Part shown: positions 22,601 through 37,600 of the stretch, one piece after another
Layout: every line of letters starts with the position of its first letter
How positions within the stretch are numbered: position 1 is the stretch's first letter
Position numbers and translations under genes: made by a program
Notes under the pieces: model-generated
Seen by the model: only the letters and a program-made list of their open reading frames with translations
Database searches by the model: none
What the model was told of the DNA's origin: nothing
NCBI GenBank assembly: GCA_964036295.1
Contig: OZ038468.1
Location: 10,860,183 to 10,924,182 of the forward strand
Length of the DNA stretch: 64,000 nucleotides
From: Plumapathes pennacea
Lineage: Eukaryota; Cnidaria; Anthozoa; Antipatharia; Myriopathidae
Direction of reading: 5' to 3'

Positions 22601-25600
22601 CAATCACAACCAACACAAAAAGAGATCGCTGATGAAAATATTGAAAAGCACTGGTCCGAGGACCTATCTTTAAGGTGCTCTTTCGTAGCATGACGATATT
22701 CAAAGACCGTATCCTGCGCGTTGACACGTTGTTTTGGTACTTTCAGGTAACCACTAAGCAGTTACTACTATAATCACATGCGGCCGCCATATACTTTGAG
22801 TTTTGCAAGTAGTAAATTATGTGGGAGAGAGTCAAATTCTTCACTCAAGTCCATGGAGGTGACTCCAATGGTTGCAGTCGTTGTCCAGTTCTGTTTTCCA
22901 GTTTCTATTAGACGTAAATCTACCATAAAGAGAAGCTGTAGTGTCTTCAGAAGGCCGATAGTGATTTACGTTTAATTTCACTGAGCAAGAGCAACAGATG
23001 TTGAATTTTCTGACATTTCTCGAAAACGTTTTCGATGGGGACTAAATAAAGCTGGTCTGCAGTTGGACAGCATCATGAGATAAACGTCGAACAGCATTTT
23101 ACAGTGTGGGCATTTTGCTGGAGATGCTTGTGCAGACGGCCGCTGATCTTTAGATTAACAGTGCTGCTGGGCGTGTGTAGACCTACCTTCCTCCCAGGAA
23201 GGGGAGGAACTCCGACATCGACGTCGTGCCGCTTGGGGATCAAAATTACGGTTTTAGTACCGCTTAAGGTGCTCAACATCAAACGCTGACATTTTTTGTG
23301 CGACGTGGGGTCGGGTATCAGTCGAATAAACTTTTTTTGTTTGAAAACAGCATAGGATAAAGTGCTTCATGATATCATCTTGATAGCAATTAAGGCATCT
23401 GAACTTTAAATTCTTGGTATCAGCTTTCATTGGTACTTTTTAGGGGTCAAAGTAAGCTAGAGCCACACCCGTTTTAGTACCTCTTAGAAGTCAAAACAAA
23501 AATTCCCGACGAGTATCCCCGCATGTTTATGTGGGAGTTGCCGAGAGGTAAGGTACATTTCACGACCTACTGTATCCTCTTACTCTCCTGCATATTTTAG
23601 GTAACTACCTTGTGAGCAAAATTGTTTCGTTTGCATTCTAAAAGAAACCCCAACCAAGTATTAGTCTAATTCAGTATCTGGGTCATACTCATTCCCATCA
23701 CGATCATGCGGCGCATCCCAGCTCTTGTCGGCGTAGCCACCAAACACGTTGATTCCAACTTGAACCAGCGTAACTGTCGCACCTTTCCTGTCGCAAGAAG
23801 TGTGGAAAACAACAGATCTGTAGTTATGCTCAGAAGCCCTGTAGCACAACTTCCACTGCTTACCACTCACTTGCACAGGTTCCAGGTATTCGTTCAGCTT
23901 TTGTTCGTAATCAGGGTGACCGCTGAGGATTACCGAGTCAGACCGACTAAAATAATATTCTGTAAAATAAAAAAGTAAATTCCGATATAAATACGAAAAA
24001 CTCTAATATGTGTAAATTACTTTTAAAATGTAAGCTAGCCATATTTACATAGTCTGTAAAAAGTTAGAATTTTCCAGGTTCCTGCGGTTTTCATTTCCCG
24101 CGCTTCGTAAAGGATGGTACTAGATAAAGCATAACTGGTTTACACACAGGCAATTTTTGGTGCAAATGGTACGATTTAAGTGGCGATTTTCGATGCGATT
24201 CCTAACAGCATTTGTGAAATATCTGCGATTTCGTGGCCATTTTTGTGGCGATTTGTCGCCGAGAAATCGTCGTTGTTTAGAATCTGCTCGATTTAGATGC
24301 GATTTAGCCAGCAAAAGCTATCTTAGCGTACCCCCAAGGGTTGGTTTGTTACGGAAAACATGGCGGATGATTAAGGTCAATTCAAAAGAACCTTTCCCTG
24401 CAAGCTGAACTGCTCGCAGAGAATAATGAAAACAGATGAACCCGATGGAGTACCAGTAGCGGCTCGAACGTTGATGTACCGCCGTGCAGTAGCACATCGA
24501 CAGTCCTCAGACTTCGTCCGAGCACAGTCGTGTTTCAACGCTTTTACAGTTATTGTTGCATGCATCAAAACACACTGTTTTGCTCAATTGAAATGGACAC
24601 GATTAAACAAAAATCATTTTTAAATAGAACGCACTTTAGACGTTTTTCTTTTCCTCCCGGTTATAAGCCGCCCTGGTTATAAGCCCCCTCAAAAACCCTT
24701 ACCAAAATTGTATAGGCCCATGGCTTATAACCGGGATTCTATGGTATTTGAGACGTCCTTGATTTCCCTTAGGCTCAGTTCAGACGCTGATTTTTTCACG
24801 ACTTAAAAAGTTCGGTGGCTCAGCCGTTTTTCACGCCTGAAACAGCCAAGGCGACTGCCAGCTCTGGTGACTTGGCCGCGTTGCAAGTTGGCCAGCTAAA
24901 ATGCCTTCAGTTCTACAGCTGTTTTCAGGGCATCCTGTAGCAGTTTTGGTCTGGACTGCTGAATGCGCCACCAGACGTCTGCGTCTAGTAGGGCGTCGAT
25001 GAAATGGTCTCTGGCCAGTGTTTCCCGCGTACTTTCATTTGCCTCCAGGTAGGCTTGACGAGTCAGCCTCCTCGACGTCTGCGCCAACTCTGGTAGTGAC
25101 TGTTCTTTCTTCCGAGTTAAAGTTTTTAGTAAAATCTCTTCCGTAACATGTAATCGATACAGCTCCGTTCGGTGCTCAGCTCCTACCCAATAAGTCAGCG
25201 CAGTTATAAAGGAAGTAAAGTCCCGCCTTCTGTGCTCATCAAGGTTCCCGAGGACGGCCTGAGCGTGACCCTTTAAACTCGCCACCAGATAAACAACTTT
25301 GGTTCCGTCCTCCCATCCGTTCGGCTTCGGCGATGAGGTCAAACTGGGCTTTATAGTCCTCCCAGGAGCTCACACCAAACGTTTGGTTTGAGGGACTTTC
25401 CCAGCTTTCTTTTATCTGAGGGTTGACTCGGTTGCAATGGAGTAAGTGCCGGCTTCCTCACTGCTTGAGCCATAGTTTGGATCTGGTTCGGGCGGTCCGC
25501 CAGTTTGTCCTTGAAGTCGACTTGAGATGCGACATCTCCGCTCGCAACTCCCGGGTTTCGTCTACGTTTTGCATCATTTGCTGGCTCCGGTGCCCTCTGG

Positions 25601-28600
25601 AACTGGTCGGTTACTTCAGCCATCTTGCGTCTCTTTGAGTCGCTCAGTGAATCGGGCCTCTTGCGCCCGACACATTGCTTAAATAGAGGCCATTGATTCA
25701 ACTATCTGTTGGAAGCAGCTTCTAGTTGTGGTAGCCTGCGTAGCATGGCCCTCTGGGGAAGGGAAGGGGGGCAGATGAGAAATGAACGAGCGAACGCGGG
25801 CGGAGGTCGAGCTAGACGGAGGATGGAAGTAGTCCTGAGACTGCACTTGTATGGAGTCTAGGTGATCCGACGTTTCTCGCGGGTGTAATCGCGTGAAAGG
25901 TGATTAAATTCAGAAGTTTCGACATGTCTGTCCGCTGCCACCAATGTAACGTTTATCCAAGTGTGAAATCGCAGTTGCACAAATCATCACCACACCACAT
26001 CAAGTTAGAGAGTGAGTTCAACTGATTTATTATATGAATTGAGCAACTAAGATCGATAAAGTTGTCTCAGGTGGGAAGGTATCTCGGGTACCCTGGACAA
26101 CTTTTTCCATATAGAAGGGGTCTAAGTCTGTTTTAAAAAAACGTCGTCTAGTGCGACACCACTTTTTACGAAAATTAGTTTTACTCTCACGTATGCTTTC
26201 ATGCACAAACTCATTAGGGAAGGTTTGCACTGGCCCCAGTTTTAAAACAGAAGCATCATTCTTGGAGCCTAGCTTCATTGTGCACTATTGTTTTTCTCCT
26301 TCCTTTTGCGTATAGCATTTCACCTCGAAGAAAAGATTGAGTCAACATTTTGGTAAAACAAAGGCTGCTCTTGTTGAGCAGAACCAAAGTAGAAGTCCAA
26401 TCAATGGCAGAGCGAGGGGTATCTGCGATTATCGTATTTCTAGTAAAGATCTATGCATGACAATCGGCACAAGAAAATATGAAATGGTTACCTAGTACAA
26501 CAAGCTCTGTGGTCGTATTGATGACTCCCAGTTTGCTAGATGCTCTACAGGTGTAGTTTCCTGAATCGTTCATCTGTGCGTTGCTTATGCTGAGTCTGCC
26601 ATCTTGTTGTTTGCTTCGTCCCTGTGTTGGCCCCAACGGAGATCCTGTCCACTCAACTGTCGGTTTTGGTACACCATAGGCGTTGCACTCGATCGTCAAA
26701 TTCCCCCCAATTAGCAAAAAGATGTGTTTCTTGGGTGTTTTGGTGAATGAAGGAGGACCTAAAACCAAAAAAAAAAAAAAAAAAAAAAAATGTCTCTGTT
26801 TGTGTTTATAGCGCTATTCATATCAATATTGCTATCTAGCATATACAGCTGATGGGGTCAAACCTCGCCTGCTCGGTTTAATATTCATGGATGATTCGTT
26901 CGTTTAATCATTAATCGTACTGCTGGTCGAAATTAATGGTAAACTGTTATTTAAAGAACACAAAAAGAGCTATGCATTTAATTAAAACAAGAGTTGTTGA
27001 CGGAGTGTAATAAGCAGGGACAGTCGCCGACAGTCCGGGTGTTTTAATGTGCACATGGATAAGAGGTGGCGGTCCGCATCTCTCGTTCTCGATTTTGAGA
27101 GCGTTCAATGAAGTTGCCTTAGCTAACGCGCTCTTCGCTGCTTTAGATAAAAGAACCTTGCGTCCAAAAACAATTCCAAAAATCATTTCTTGTGATTGTG
27201 CTTGAGTCGTCCAGATTCACACGCGCAAACTAGCGACACAACCACAAGCGCAAGCAAAAGAAGAAAGGACAAAAGATTTTTGCATGCATTCGTGGTTACT
27301 TCGTGTCCGAGGCGACGAACGACATCTATGCGCCCCACAGGGTCTTCTTGTAGTCTGCACCATTTCTCCCGATCTTACTTAAGTGAAATATTTTCTCAAG
27401 TGAAGGAGTTCACATGGCGAAATTAACATGATCAGCTCGAGTCGAAACTAAATCATGATAAGAAACTAGAAAATAGAAACGCAGCAAGTCTCACGAGAAG
27501 GAATAGGTTCGTCGGGAACAAGCACGGTCAGAACTTGTTGACTACAGTACTTGTAGTCCTGTCCATATTGTTTGACCAAACTAGAAATTATTAACTGTAT
27601 GGCTTTCTGGCTCGATTAGCCCTAAGACTATTCCAGATAGCCAGTACCTTAATACTAGTACCTACTATTGACCATTACTTAATATATACACTATTTTATA
27701 CCAAGGTACAAATAAAAACTGTCTGTCTGTCTGAAATAGAAGCAACGGTATATCGGTTTTAAGCAAGGGCGGGTTTCAGAAACTAAGCCGGCAAAGACAA
27801 TCTTGAAAGGCGATTAATAGATTTATAAATAGTGCATTATATATGTACCACAAAACACATTGAAATGTTTAAAATTTTGGTGAACTTTTGACTAGTGTTT
27901 AGTAGTAAGTAAGTAAGTAGTAATAACTTTATTTATACACGGTTGATTCAATCAGAAATTACAACTAGTAGGAATCATTGTTATAATCATACATTATAAC
28001 AATACCTTAATTTAATATCACCCTAATATAAGCTACTCTAAATATGCTACTCTATTGTTATTAATAACTATATAAAAAATAATCAATAAATATAAATAAA
28101 AACCTGCTTTACATGAATGCCGTGTGAGTAATTATAAACCTAATCGATTTAGTTCTGAGAGAAAAACCTGCTGCAACCAGATTGGAAACTAGTGAGAGTA
28201 CTTGCCTGCCGCAGCTCTATGGGTAAGCTATTCCAAAGTACCCCCGCTGTAGCTAAAACTGTTTTTCATAAAATTAGTTCGGGGCAGTGGAATAGCGAGT
28301 TTGCTCTCGGTGTCTCTCAAAGAATAACTTGTGACTTTACTACGGTCAGTAAATTTTCTCCCAAGATAGTTTGGAGCAAGACCATTTAGGGATTTATAAA
28401 CCATAGTAGCCTTTTGACGTAATCGTTGCGACTCGAGTTTCATCCAGCCTAGTTGCTCAAGCAAAGGATCAGCATTAGTATCATAGCTGGAATGAGTCAA
28501 AATTCGAGCTGCACGGTTTTGCAGCTTTTGAAGTTTTTTTGATAAAGTGATGTTGCAGTTACCCCAGATGACATTGCAGTAATCAAAATGTGGTTGAACT

Positions 28601-31600
28601 AAGGCATTATATATAGACCGCAGTGTTGCTGAAGGAACGAAGGGTCTGCAACGCTTTAGCGCTCCGATACCGGAGGCGATTTTCTTAGATAATGATTAAT
28701 GTGGGCATTCCAAGATAGATTTTCATCAATAAAAACTCCAACAGATTTAGAAATATCTACTTGTTCTATGTGAGCATTATCGATTACTAAAGATGGAGAT
28801 CTACTGTACGTACTTAACCTTTGACGCGATCCAATGAGCATGAATTCGGTTTTAGATGTATTCAAAGTGAGCCTATTTGCAATAAGCCAGTCATTAATCT
28901 TCGCGAGATCTAGATTCATATCATGCTCAATGTCATCAATATTGTTACTGGCAAGAGTTAAATGCGTATCGTCTGCATACATTCTAGACTGAGAGTACGA
29001 CAAGCAATTAGGCAGATCATTTATATATAAAATAAAAAGCAAGGGGCCAAGGATTGTTCCTTGGGGAATGCCACACCTTAATTGTCGATTGTCGGAAAGA
29101 GAACCATTTACAAGACACTTTTGATTTCTACTATCCAGATATGATTTAAACCATACCAACGAGGCACCGCTAACACCGTATTCTTTCAATTTAGATAAAA
29201 GAATAGGGTGATCGACAGTGTCGAACGCTTTTTTTAGGTCTAAGAATACAACCGCGTTTACTTCACCTCGATCAATGTTGTAAGCCCAGCTGTCGGTGGC
29301 TTCAAGTAATGTGGTAGCGGTGGAATGGAGTGATCTGAATCCCGACTGTTGATTAGTGATTAAATTATTAATAGTAAGGTAGTTGTACAGTTGATCATAA
29401 ACTATTCTTTCGAAGACTTTTGCGACAGTCGGAATAATAGAAATCGGGCGATAGTTATTCAAGTCGGAGCGCTCCCTTTTTTTGAATAAAGGGATAACCT
29501 TTGAACACTTCCACTCGTCAGGAAAGATACCCAAAGCAATGGATCAATTAAAAATCAGACAGAGGGAGCTTGCAATTAAGTCGGCGCATTCGCGAAGAAG
29601 CCTTGCTGAAATCTTATCGAGACCAGTTGCTTTTGATTTGCATAGTTTCGATATAAGACAAAAGACTTTTGAAGTATTTGTTGGTTTCAGATCGAAAGTA
29701 TTATTATTGGTCCCGATAATATATTCTAAGTTTGCTAAATGCTTTTCCTTCTTGATTATATGCACTCTTCGGACTGGTTGAAATATCGCTTTTTATTCAT
29801 TTTATCGACCTAGCGACAGCTCAGAAAAATACAGATATGTTTCTTTTCATTTTGTAGCTTTTTAAGGTGTGCTTTTGCTAAATCATGTTGTACAAAGATG
29901 CAAACCCTAAAAGAACCACATTGTACGTTGTTTGTCTCAAAACAAATTTTCAGAAAACAATATTTTACTACAGTAACACTGTGCCCCCGTGTCCAGCTTG
30001 CTTCGTGTTTCTTTGTCGGCCAACTTTTAAACTTACAACACCTTTCTGTTATTCGTGTATAGTTCATTCAGATATATCACAGAAGTCAAAAGCTTTTCTT
30101 TCCAGATACTTAAATCGCTAAATAAAGTTTAAAAAATAAATTAAAATTATAAAACTACACAGCACGTACTTCTTTTGTCCGAAGCAACCCAACAGAAATG
30201 GTCCTTGGACGGCCTTTTATCGCAACTTATCAGAACAGTGTGGAATATCATTACTATATTGAAACTCCGGGCAAAACATCGAGATGACTAGCTGTGAAAC
30301 TTTCAGAACTTATCAGACCATTGTGGGTGGAAGCGCCACAAAACAAAAGTCAGAACAGAACAGAAGTCACTGAACCATTCATTACCAGAAAAACGTGGTG
30401 GAAATCTACACGAAAAAGTGAAAAATGCGCATGCGCACCTAAGATAGGTTTCTAAAATGCTCGTTTCTGGGCACCAGTACTAAAGTACAGTACAGAGCTC
30501 TCAAACTTGCTCGTTTTTGGGCACCAGTAAGCTGACCAGTTGGTCTAGGCCTGGTTGGGTCTTCATAACTCGAACAAGGGGTCAATGACAGTGTGGTATG
30601 CGGCTGTCCTTGATGACGACTACGTCGCCCAGGTTCAGGTTTCTCTTCGGAAATTTCCCTATGTTGAATCGCTGGAGCTCGGTAAGGTACTCTTTGGACC
30701 AGCGACCCAAAAAGTATTGGAACAACATTTGGCAGAGTTGTCAGCGCTTTAGTAAGTGTATGGACTTGGTTGGGGCATTGGAATGGTCAGGAAGTGCTTC
30801 TAAAGGCCGCCAAAAGCAAGTGCCCAGGGGTGAGGGGCGTGATGCCGTCGACCGCAGCAGTTACTGGTCTCTTGCAGACCTTTCAAGAAGCACGTCTGCA
30901 GTCGACGCACTGTCGGATCCACTTGCACACAACTCTTCGAGCACCCATTATGTGATACCGCTCTTGGAGTGAACTGAGGACGAGTTTGGGTCCAGCATGA
31001 TTTAGTCGTTGGTGCTCATGCTGTAAAATCAGAGTGACGATCCGATGGTCGCCAACAAGGATCAGGGGATGACGAAACTGGTAGCCTTCATGGGACTCGG
31101 AGAGCCTTCCCCCCACTCTTAGTCGGTCGTCAGTCCAAGAATGGGTTTAGAGACAGCAAACGGCTGCTTCTGGGGATTGATTTTCCGCGCTGGAGTGCTG
31201 TTACTACTTCAAGGAACATTTCAGCTTGTAGTCGTTTGAACTACCAAGTTTCTGTTTTGGTTAGTTCCTGTACTGATATTGGCGTCGCGCTGAATAGATG
31301 AGATTTGGTGATGACTCGAAAGACGAGAGCTGTGGTTCGTTTTAAGCAAGTGAAACTTGAAAACCTGTCAATGTTAATCGCGGGGCTAGCGCTTGTGGTT
31401 ACTTGCAGCGCAATCTCATTTGTCTGCTTCAGCCCTACAGTTTCTTTCGGTATACCAAGTGACGACAAGGTTTCCAGACAAGGAGGTGCAGTGAGCTTGG
31501 TTGGCCACTCGGATGGACTGTCGATGAGCCATCAGAGACCTGACTACCAAAGATGGTGGTTTAGAATTTCCTCTGGGGGGATGCCGCGTGATCCACAGTC

Positions 31601-34600
31601 GGCAGGGTTTTCTTCACCACTGATGTGTTTCCATCTCTGTGGAGGAACACATTCTTGGATTTCAGCAATCCTGTTTGACTCAAAGGTCTTGAAGCGTCGG
31701 GTGCTTCCAAATATCCAGTACAGCACAATGGTATTGTCACAGGAATTTCCAGGACCTGTTGGACATGTCTCACCAACTGGGCGAGGAGATGAGAGCCACA
31801 TAATTCAAGGCGTGGTAGAGTGGCCTTTTTGATTGGTGCTACGTGAGTCTTTGTTGTAACGAGAGTGAGATAGACTCCGCCGGCCGTGTCGATACTCCTT
31901 TGAGTTGAAATTTGAAGAAGTTGTTCTCTCCAGCTTGTCCAGTCTTATAGAATGTCAGAGGAAGAGGATCGTCCCACTTGATGCCCCGTTCCCACAGGCG
32001 TTGAAAGATGATTTTGACCACGATTGTTATACAAGCGGCCATTCCAAGAGAGTCAAAAATCTTGGCGGAATCAGAGAGAACTGTTCCCTTGCTGAAGTCA
32101 GTTCCGATGGTAGAGATGTCTGCGACATTGAAGCGGAACTGAACATAATGTGGTTGTAATCGACTCCGAGAGACTTCACAAAGGTCTCAGAATCCGAGAA
32201 GCTTAGTGAAGCCTTAGTGCTTTGCAGTTCCGGTGGGATTGTGTTGAGCACTTCTGAGGAATTCGAGTGCCACTTGCCTAGATTGAAGCCACCTTTGTGA
32301 AAGAGATCTTGAAGTTGCTGGCGGAGAACAATAGCTTTTTCCTTGGTTTCGACAAAGGGAAGCCCGTCGTTGACGTAGAATGATTCTTCAACTGCTTTAT
32401 AGTAACTAGGGGAAATTCTAACGGGCGACGTGATTGAGTGAATTGATGGTTGCGAAGGCAGCACTGGCTATACAAAATGTGGTGCGATTCATTCGGTAGT
32501 CGACGACAGGATCAGTTGGTTTGTTTCTCCACAAGAAGCGATGGTAGTCCTCGTCCTCTGAAGGTAGACAGACGGCCCGATATATTTTTGCAACTTTAGT
32601 GGTGAGCGCATATGGGTGTTTTCTGAACCGCAGAAGGACTTCGTTGAGTGGGGGGTAGACAGTGGGTCCCACTAGGAGGCAATCGTTCAAGGAGATGTCA
32701 GTTGAAGACTGCATGAATCCATAGAAGACAACTCTGATGGCTGTTGTGGTTGAGTCTTTGTGGACTGCGTGATGTGGGAGGTAGAGTGACTTGGACGGAG
32801 TATTGTTAAGGTCTGGTCAAAGAACCCTTTCTGCATGACCACTTGTCAAGTATTCGTTCAAGACGCTGGCATAGTCATCAGATTGGCCAGACTTGTGAAG
32901 ACGTCGCTTGAGGGATAGAAATCTTCTCAGGGCTTGAGGACGAGATGCACCAAGAGGCTAGACGGTTGGATTGAATGGGAGCGGAACGATGAAGCGCCCA
33001 TCTGTGTCACGCTGGTGACGTTGTTCGAAGTCCCGAACAACTGTTTTCTCAGAGGCTGAAAGTAGTGGCTTCAAACTTGGTCCTTCTTCTAAAGTCCAAA
33101 CCTTTTGCAGAATCTCTTCGCAACTTGGAAGGTTGGTTGATACGTGTAGAGTCGTGGCCTGTTTGGAAATCTGTGTGATGCCTGCACTGCCAAACAGGAC
33201 CCAACCAAAGATTGTTCCTTGTGTTGCTGGGGAACCCTTCGAACCTTGTATCATGCCTGGTTTCAGGATTTCCTGGTATTCGTTGACGCCAAGTAGGATT
33301 TCAGTTGGTTTAGAAACGTTTAATTCAGGGTCTGCTAACCGCAACGATTTTACATGCGGCCAATCCGCTGCAGGAACAGATGCAACTGGTAAATGTTTGG
33401 TCAGTTTAGGCAGGACGATGGCTTGCACTTCCGTCAGCGACGATGAGTCGTGAAGTGGTTTCAGGTCGAGGTCAACAATGGTGCTTTGAGGGTTGGGACA
33501 TTGTGCGCCACCAATTCCGTTGATGGAAATTTATTGCTTGTGTCTTGGCAGTTTGAGGTGTTGGGCCACTCTTTCTGTCACAAATGATGCAGTGGATGCT
33601 GGATCTAGGGAGCCCATGCGACTGTTTGAGAACCATGCGGTCCACTAACAATGACATTTGCCGTCATCATGAGTGCGGCACCTGGAGTGACGACAGGGAG
33701 CCTACTTGGGTACTCATATTTGAGCTGGTTTCTTGAGACAACAGGGAGACTACCGGATTAGTAATAGTTGAGATGGTGTCAGCAGTGTCAACAGAGTTGC
33801 TGGCTTGCACTGCATTGGTAGTCTGCATCATAGGTGTTGATATTGGCTTGGATAACTCGCTGTCCAAGTGTAGAAGAGTGTGATGTGCTTTGTCACACTT
33901 GCGGCACCGATGTGTAGAGGGGTAATGCTTAGCCGTGTGACTTCCTCTGAGGCAACAGAGGCCTTGGGCTTGTACAAAGTTGCGTCTATTAGACAGACTT
34001 CCTCTTGTAGGCTTGACAACCTAAGTTGTGTTTCCTGCTGGAGCATGCTCTGCATTTGCTGACAGTAGTAGCATAAGATGAAACAGACTTGGGTGTGGAT
34101 GAGCTGGAAAACTTTGAACCAAACTTCTTGCTGAAGCTGAGATTGTGAACTTTCTTTGAACTGTAGGAATCCAGGTCTGTGGCGGCTGACCTTAAGTCTA
34201 AGAACTCGAGGAATTTGTGAGTTTTTGTTTGTATGTACTTTTGCCATTCCACCACGGTTGTTGAATCAAGTTTAGTTTCGCCTAGAGCTGTTATGAATTG
34301 TTCAAAGTTAAGCTTGTCTAAAGCTCTCAAGGACCGAAGGTACTGAAATGTATCATGCAACTGGCGTAGCTCAGAGATCGATCCATCTTTGACCACCGAG
34401 GCAGTGAGCAGAGCCCTGACGTGAGTGTGATAAATTACTTGAGGTCGATCAAATCTGGGTTACTGATGCAGCGACTGTTTCTGATTATGCTTCCCCAACG
34501 GCGTCAATCCCTTCCATAGCATCTCTGGCCTCCTTCGTCGTGAGGGATTTCAGTAAGTACTGTATGCGCAGCTGATCGTCCAATCTTTTCGACTTGTGGG

Positions 34601-37600
34601 TTGTGGCTTCGAATTGTTGCCAGTATGGATTCCAATTCGTCCGTTCACCATCAGAGGTTGGAATATCTGGTTCCGGTAGCTTGACTGTCTTTTGCCGTTG
34701 CTCTGTAGACTGCTCGCAAGTTTACTGAAGTGCGTCCATGTCTTCACGATGTAGGTGTGCTTGAAGCTCGAGTTCTCTTTCACGATGCTCGAGTTCCGCC
34801 TTGTACCGTTGTCGATCCTCTATAGTTCTTGTGTTGGCTTTGTTTCTCGGCACAGCGATGTTGATGAGAGAAGCCAGTTCATCTTGGCTGCTCTTGATCT
34901 TGTCTTGCTTGTTTGCCGATGATTCATCCAGGTTGTCAAAAGAATGAAAAAGTATCACTTTCGCTCACCAGAATATCCAAAGTCTAAGCGAGTTCCGGTA
35001 ACTGCACTTTGAATTCACAGAGCTCCTCGATGTCTTGTGTGTCTCAATCCTGACACACTCCAGTGATTTTACCGACAAGATCGTTCAACTGAGTGTTGAG
35101 ACGTTTCCATTTACGCTCCAAAAAGTGCTGAGCTTTGTTGCCACTTGCCGTCGAAGGCGTAGGTTTCGAAAGCGGCGTACGTTGGCTCAGGAGGAACAAC
35201 AACTTGCTGGTAAGGTCTCGTACACGATCGTCGTGGTTGTTGATTTCCTCGTTATCCTTTTCAGCTGATTCGACGCTGTCATTGGGATCTACCAGTTCGC
35301 TGGCGGCTTCATGAAAATCTTGGAATTTTCGATCAAGTTCACGCAGCTCGTCGAGGTATTGCTCCGCACATACGAAGTCGATTGTGGACGTTTTTTCGGA
35401 CTTTTCAAGCAGCTGGTCGATTTTCTTGGCCAGGTTAGTGATCCGACGTTTAACCAAACTTCTCTTGTGAAGTAACGAGGCTCGTTCTTCTGCAGCGAGC
35501 ATGACGAGAATATACTTCTTTCTTTAGGTTCTTTATGACTTGTATCAAGCTCAAAGGACCATTATGGAAGCGCCGCAAAACAGAAGAAATCACTGAACCA
35601 TTAATTACTAGAATAACGTGGTGGAAATCTACACGAAAAAGTGAAAATGCTCATGTGCGCCTAACATAAGTTTCTAGTCCTTATTTGGACCGTAAATAGC
35701 GTGTCCAGTGGGATATCAGTACCATATTGGAACTCAAGGCAAAACATCGAGATGACTAGCTGTGAAACGTTCAGAACTTTTCCATGCTTTTCCGAGCAGC
35801 AGCCGGAAAACCAGATAACAGGAATTGAATAGAAAAACGTAGTAATAAAACACACACTTCAAGGCTTGTAGAGCAATACTTTCCAGAGTATCCAGCAACA
35901 CAGGAACACTCAAAATCGTTTATCAGGTCCGTGCAAGTGCCACCGTTTGAACACGGTTTGGAGGAACATTCGTCGATATGAAAGATATGATTCAAATTGT
36001 ACTAGAAATACGATAATCGCAGATATCCCCTCGCTCAGTAGTGGGTTTTCGGAAAGCGGGATTCTTGTTTATTTTCCGTTCGGACATTATTTAAATTTTT
36101 TTTTTTCAGCAAACCACGGCTGTGTAGCGACGTCACCAGTCGGCCGCTAAAAAAAATCTTTGTCACACGGCAGTCTGTTTTAGTTCAGACAACGTGCACA
36201 GTCTGCAATTTTCGTAGACACTAGCTGAACTTTAAAATTCGCTGAGAAAACATTTACACGCAACTACAGAATACTCCCGAGGCTTGAAAGCCAAGCAAAG
36301 TCGATATTGGACACCGAAATTTTTATGAATTTCAAGAAAAGCCGCGATTTCTCCAGCCAATGCTTTATCCTAACCACATACGTGTATGTTTGTTTTTTTG
36401 TGTGTGTGTGCCAAAAGCGAGTCGCTTGTTTACACGCTTTCGAAGTCTCGGAATCGTGTGAATTTTGGCAGGGATTCAATTTTGAACACAACAACTTTTC
36501 AAACTGCGTTTGACGATTTTAAAATCTTTGACAGAAAAATGAAATCAAGTCACTAAATAATACAAGGTCCGATTTTATTGAGCGAGCAAACCCGGTCACT
36601 AAATAATACAAAGTCCGATTGTGTTGAGCGAGTATCTTACGGAGGTCCCGCTAGTAGACATATTGTTTAATTTGGAAAGCAGTGGCCGGATATTTTCTAT
36701 TTTAATAGCCTTCAAAAAGCAAAAGCATTTTAACCCGGTTACATTTTATCCTTGAATACAGTGTGCCAACAAACGCGGCGACAAAACTTCACAGCATGTG
36801 TCAGACTGTCAATGAAATTATGCAAACATGTCAGGAGTCGGATGACACAATCTTGCACGAAGGCACTCTGAAATAGCTTTGAAAACCAGCGAAAAGATCA
36901 CAGTATAATCCTACTTGGCCGTCATCACAGTTCCCGAGGCATCAAACGACAAAATATACGGCAATTGTTGAAATACCAATGATAACACGACCGTCGTTTA
37001 ACAAAAGTGTATTTAACGTTAATTGATGTAAATTTTCAAAACTCACCGGTTCCTGAAAGCCATAGCTTTAGCTCTTTTCCAGCAAAGGAAACAAAACCCA
37101 AAACACTATTGTTTACGTCTTCAATGATTTCAAAATACACTGTATAGAGCAGTCCTCATACAGTACGAAAATTCCACTTTCCATTGTATTGTGTTGTCAT
37201 TTTGCCAAACTTGGATTCTGAAAACTACATTCCTGTTATTGCGAAAGGTGAAATTTGCCACAGTGATTTTCACCGACTGTATTTTGCTATTCCTTTCTGA
37301 AGAAGTGTCTGCGTTTTAACACAATACTGGCGTCTGGGATTGTGTTCAGGTCGACCAGTTGGGCCTTAAAGAATCCGTTTTACGTCTAGTAAAGCTTGCC
37401 TCCCATGCACTGGCAAAATATCCGGGCAATTTACAGCCGTCCGTCGAACTGCTTGGCCTTGTATCTGCATCTTGTTGTACAAAATCACTTCAGTTCGTAC
37501 TCTACCGCATGTCAGCAAGAAAATGGCGATTTACAGTTAAGCTGCCGATGTAACCTCGCCTGCTGTGGTCGCTCGACGCGGAGGGCCTTGGGACGAGGTC

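Noticed and set aside
23661..23701. Unspliced C-terminus of the TLDc N-half (DGNEYDPDTELD stop)
   Set aside because: The TLDc fold would be cut in half. A donor at 23,701 keeps phase with the C-terminal exon.
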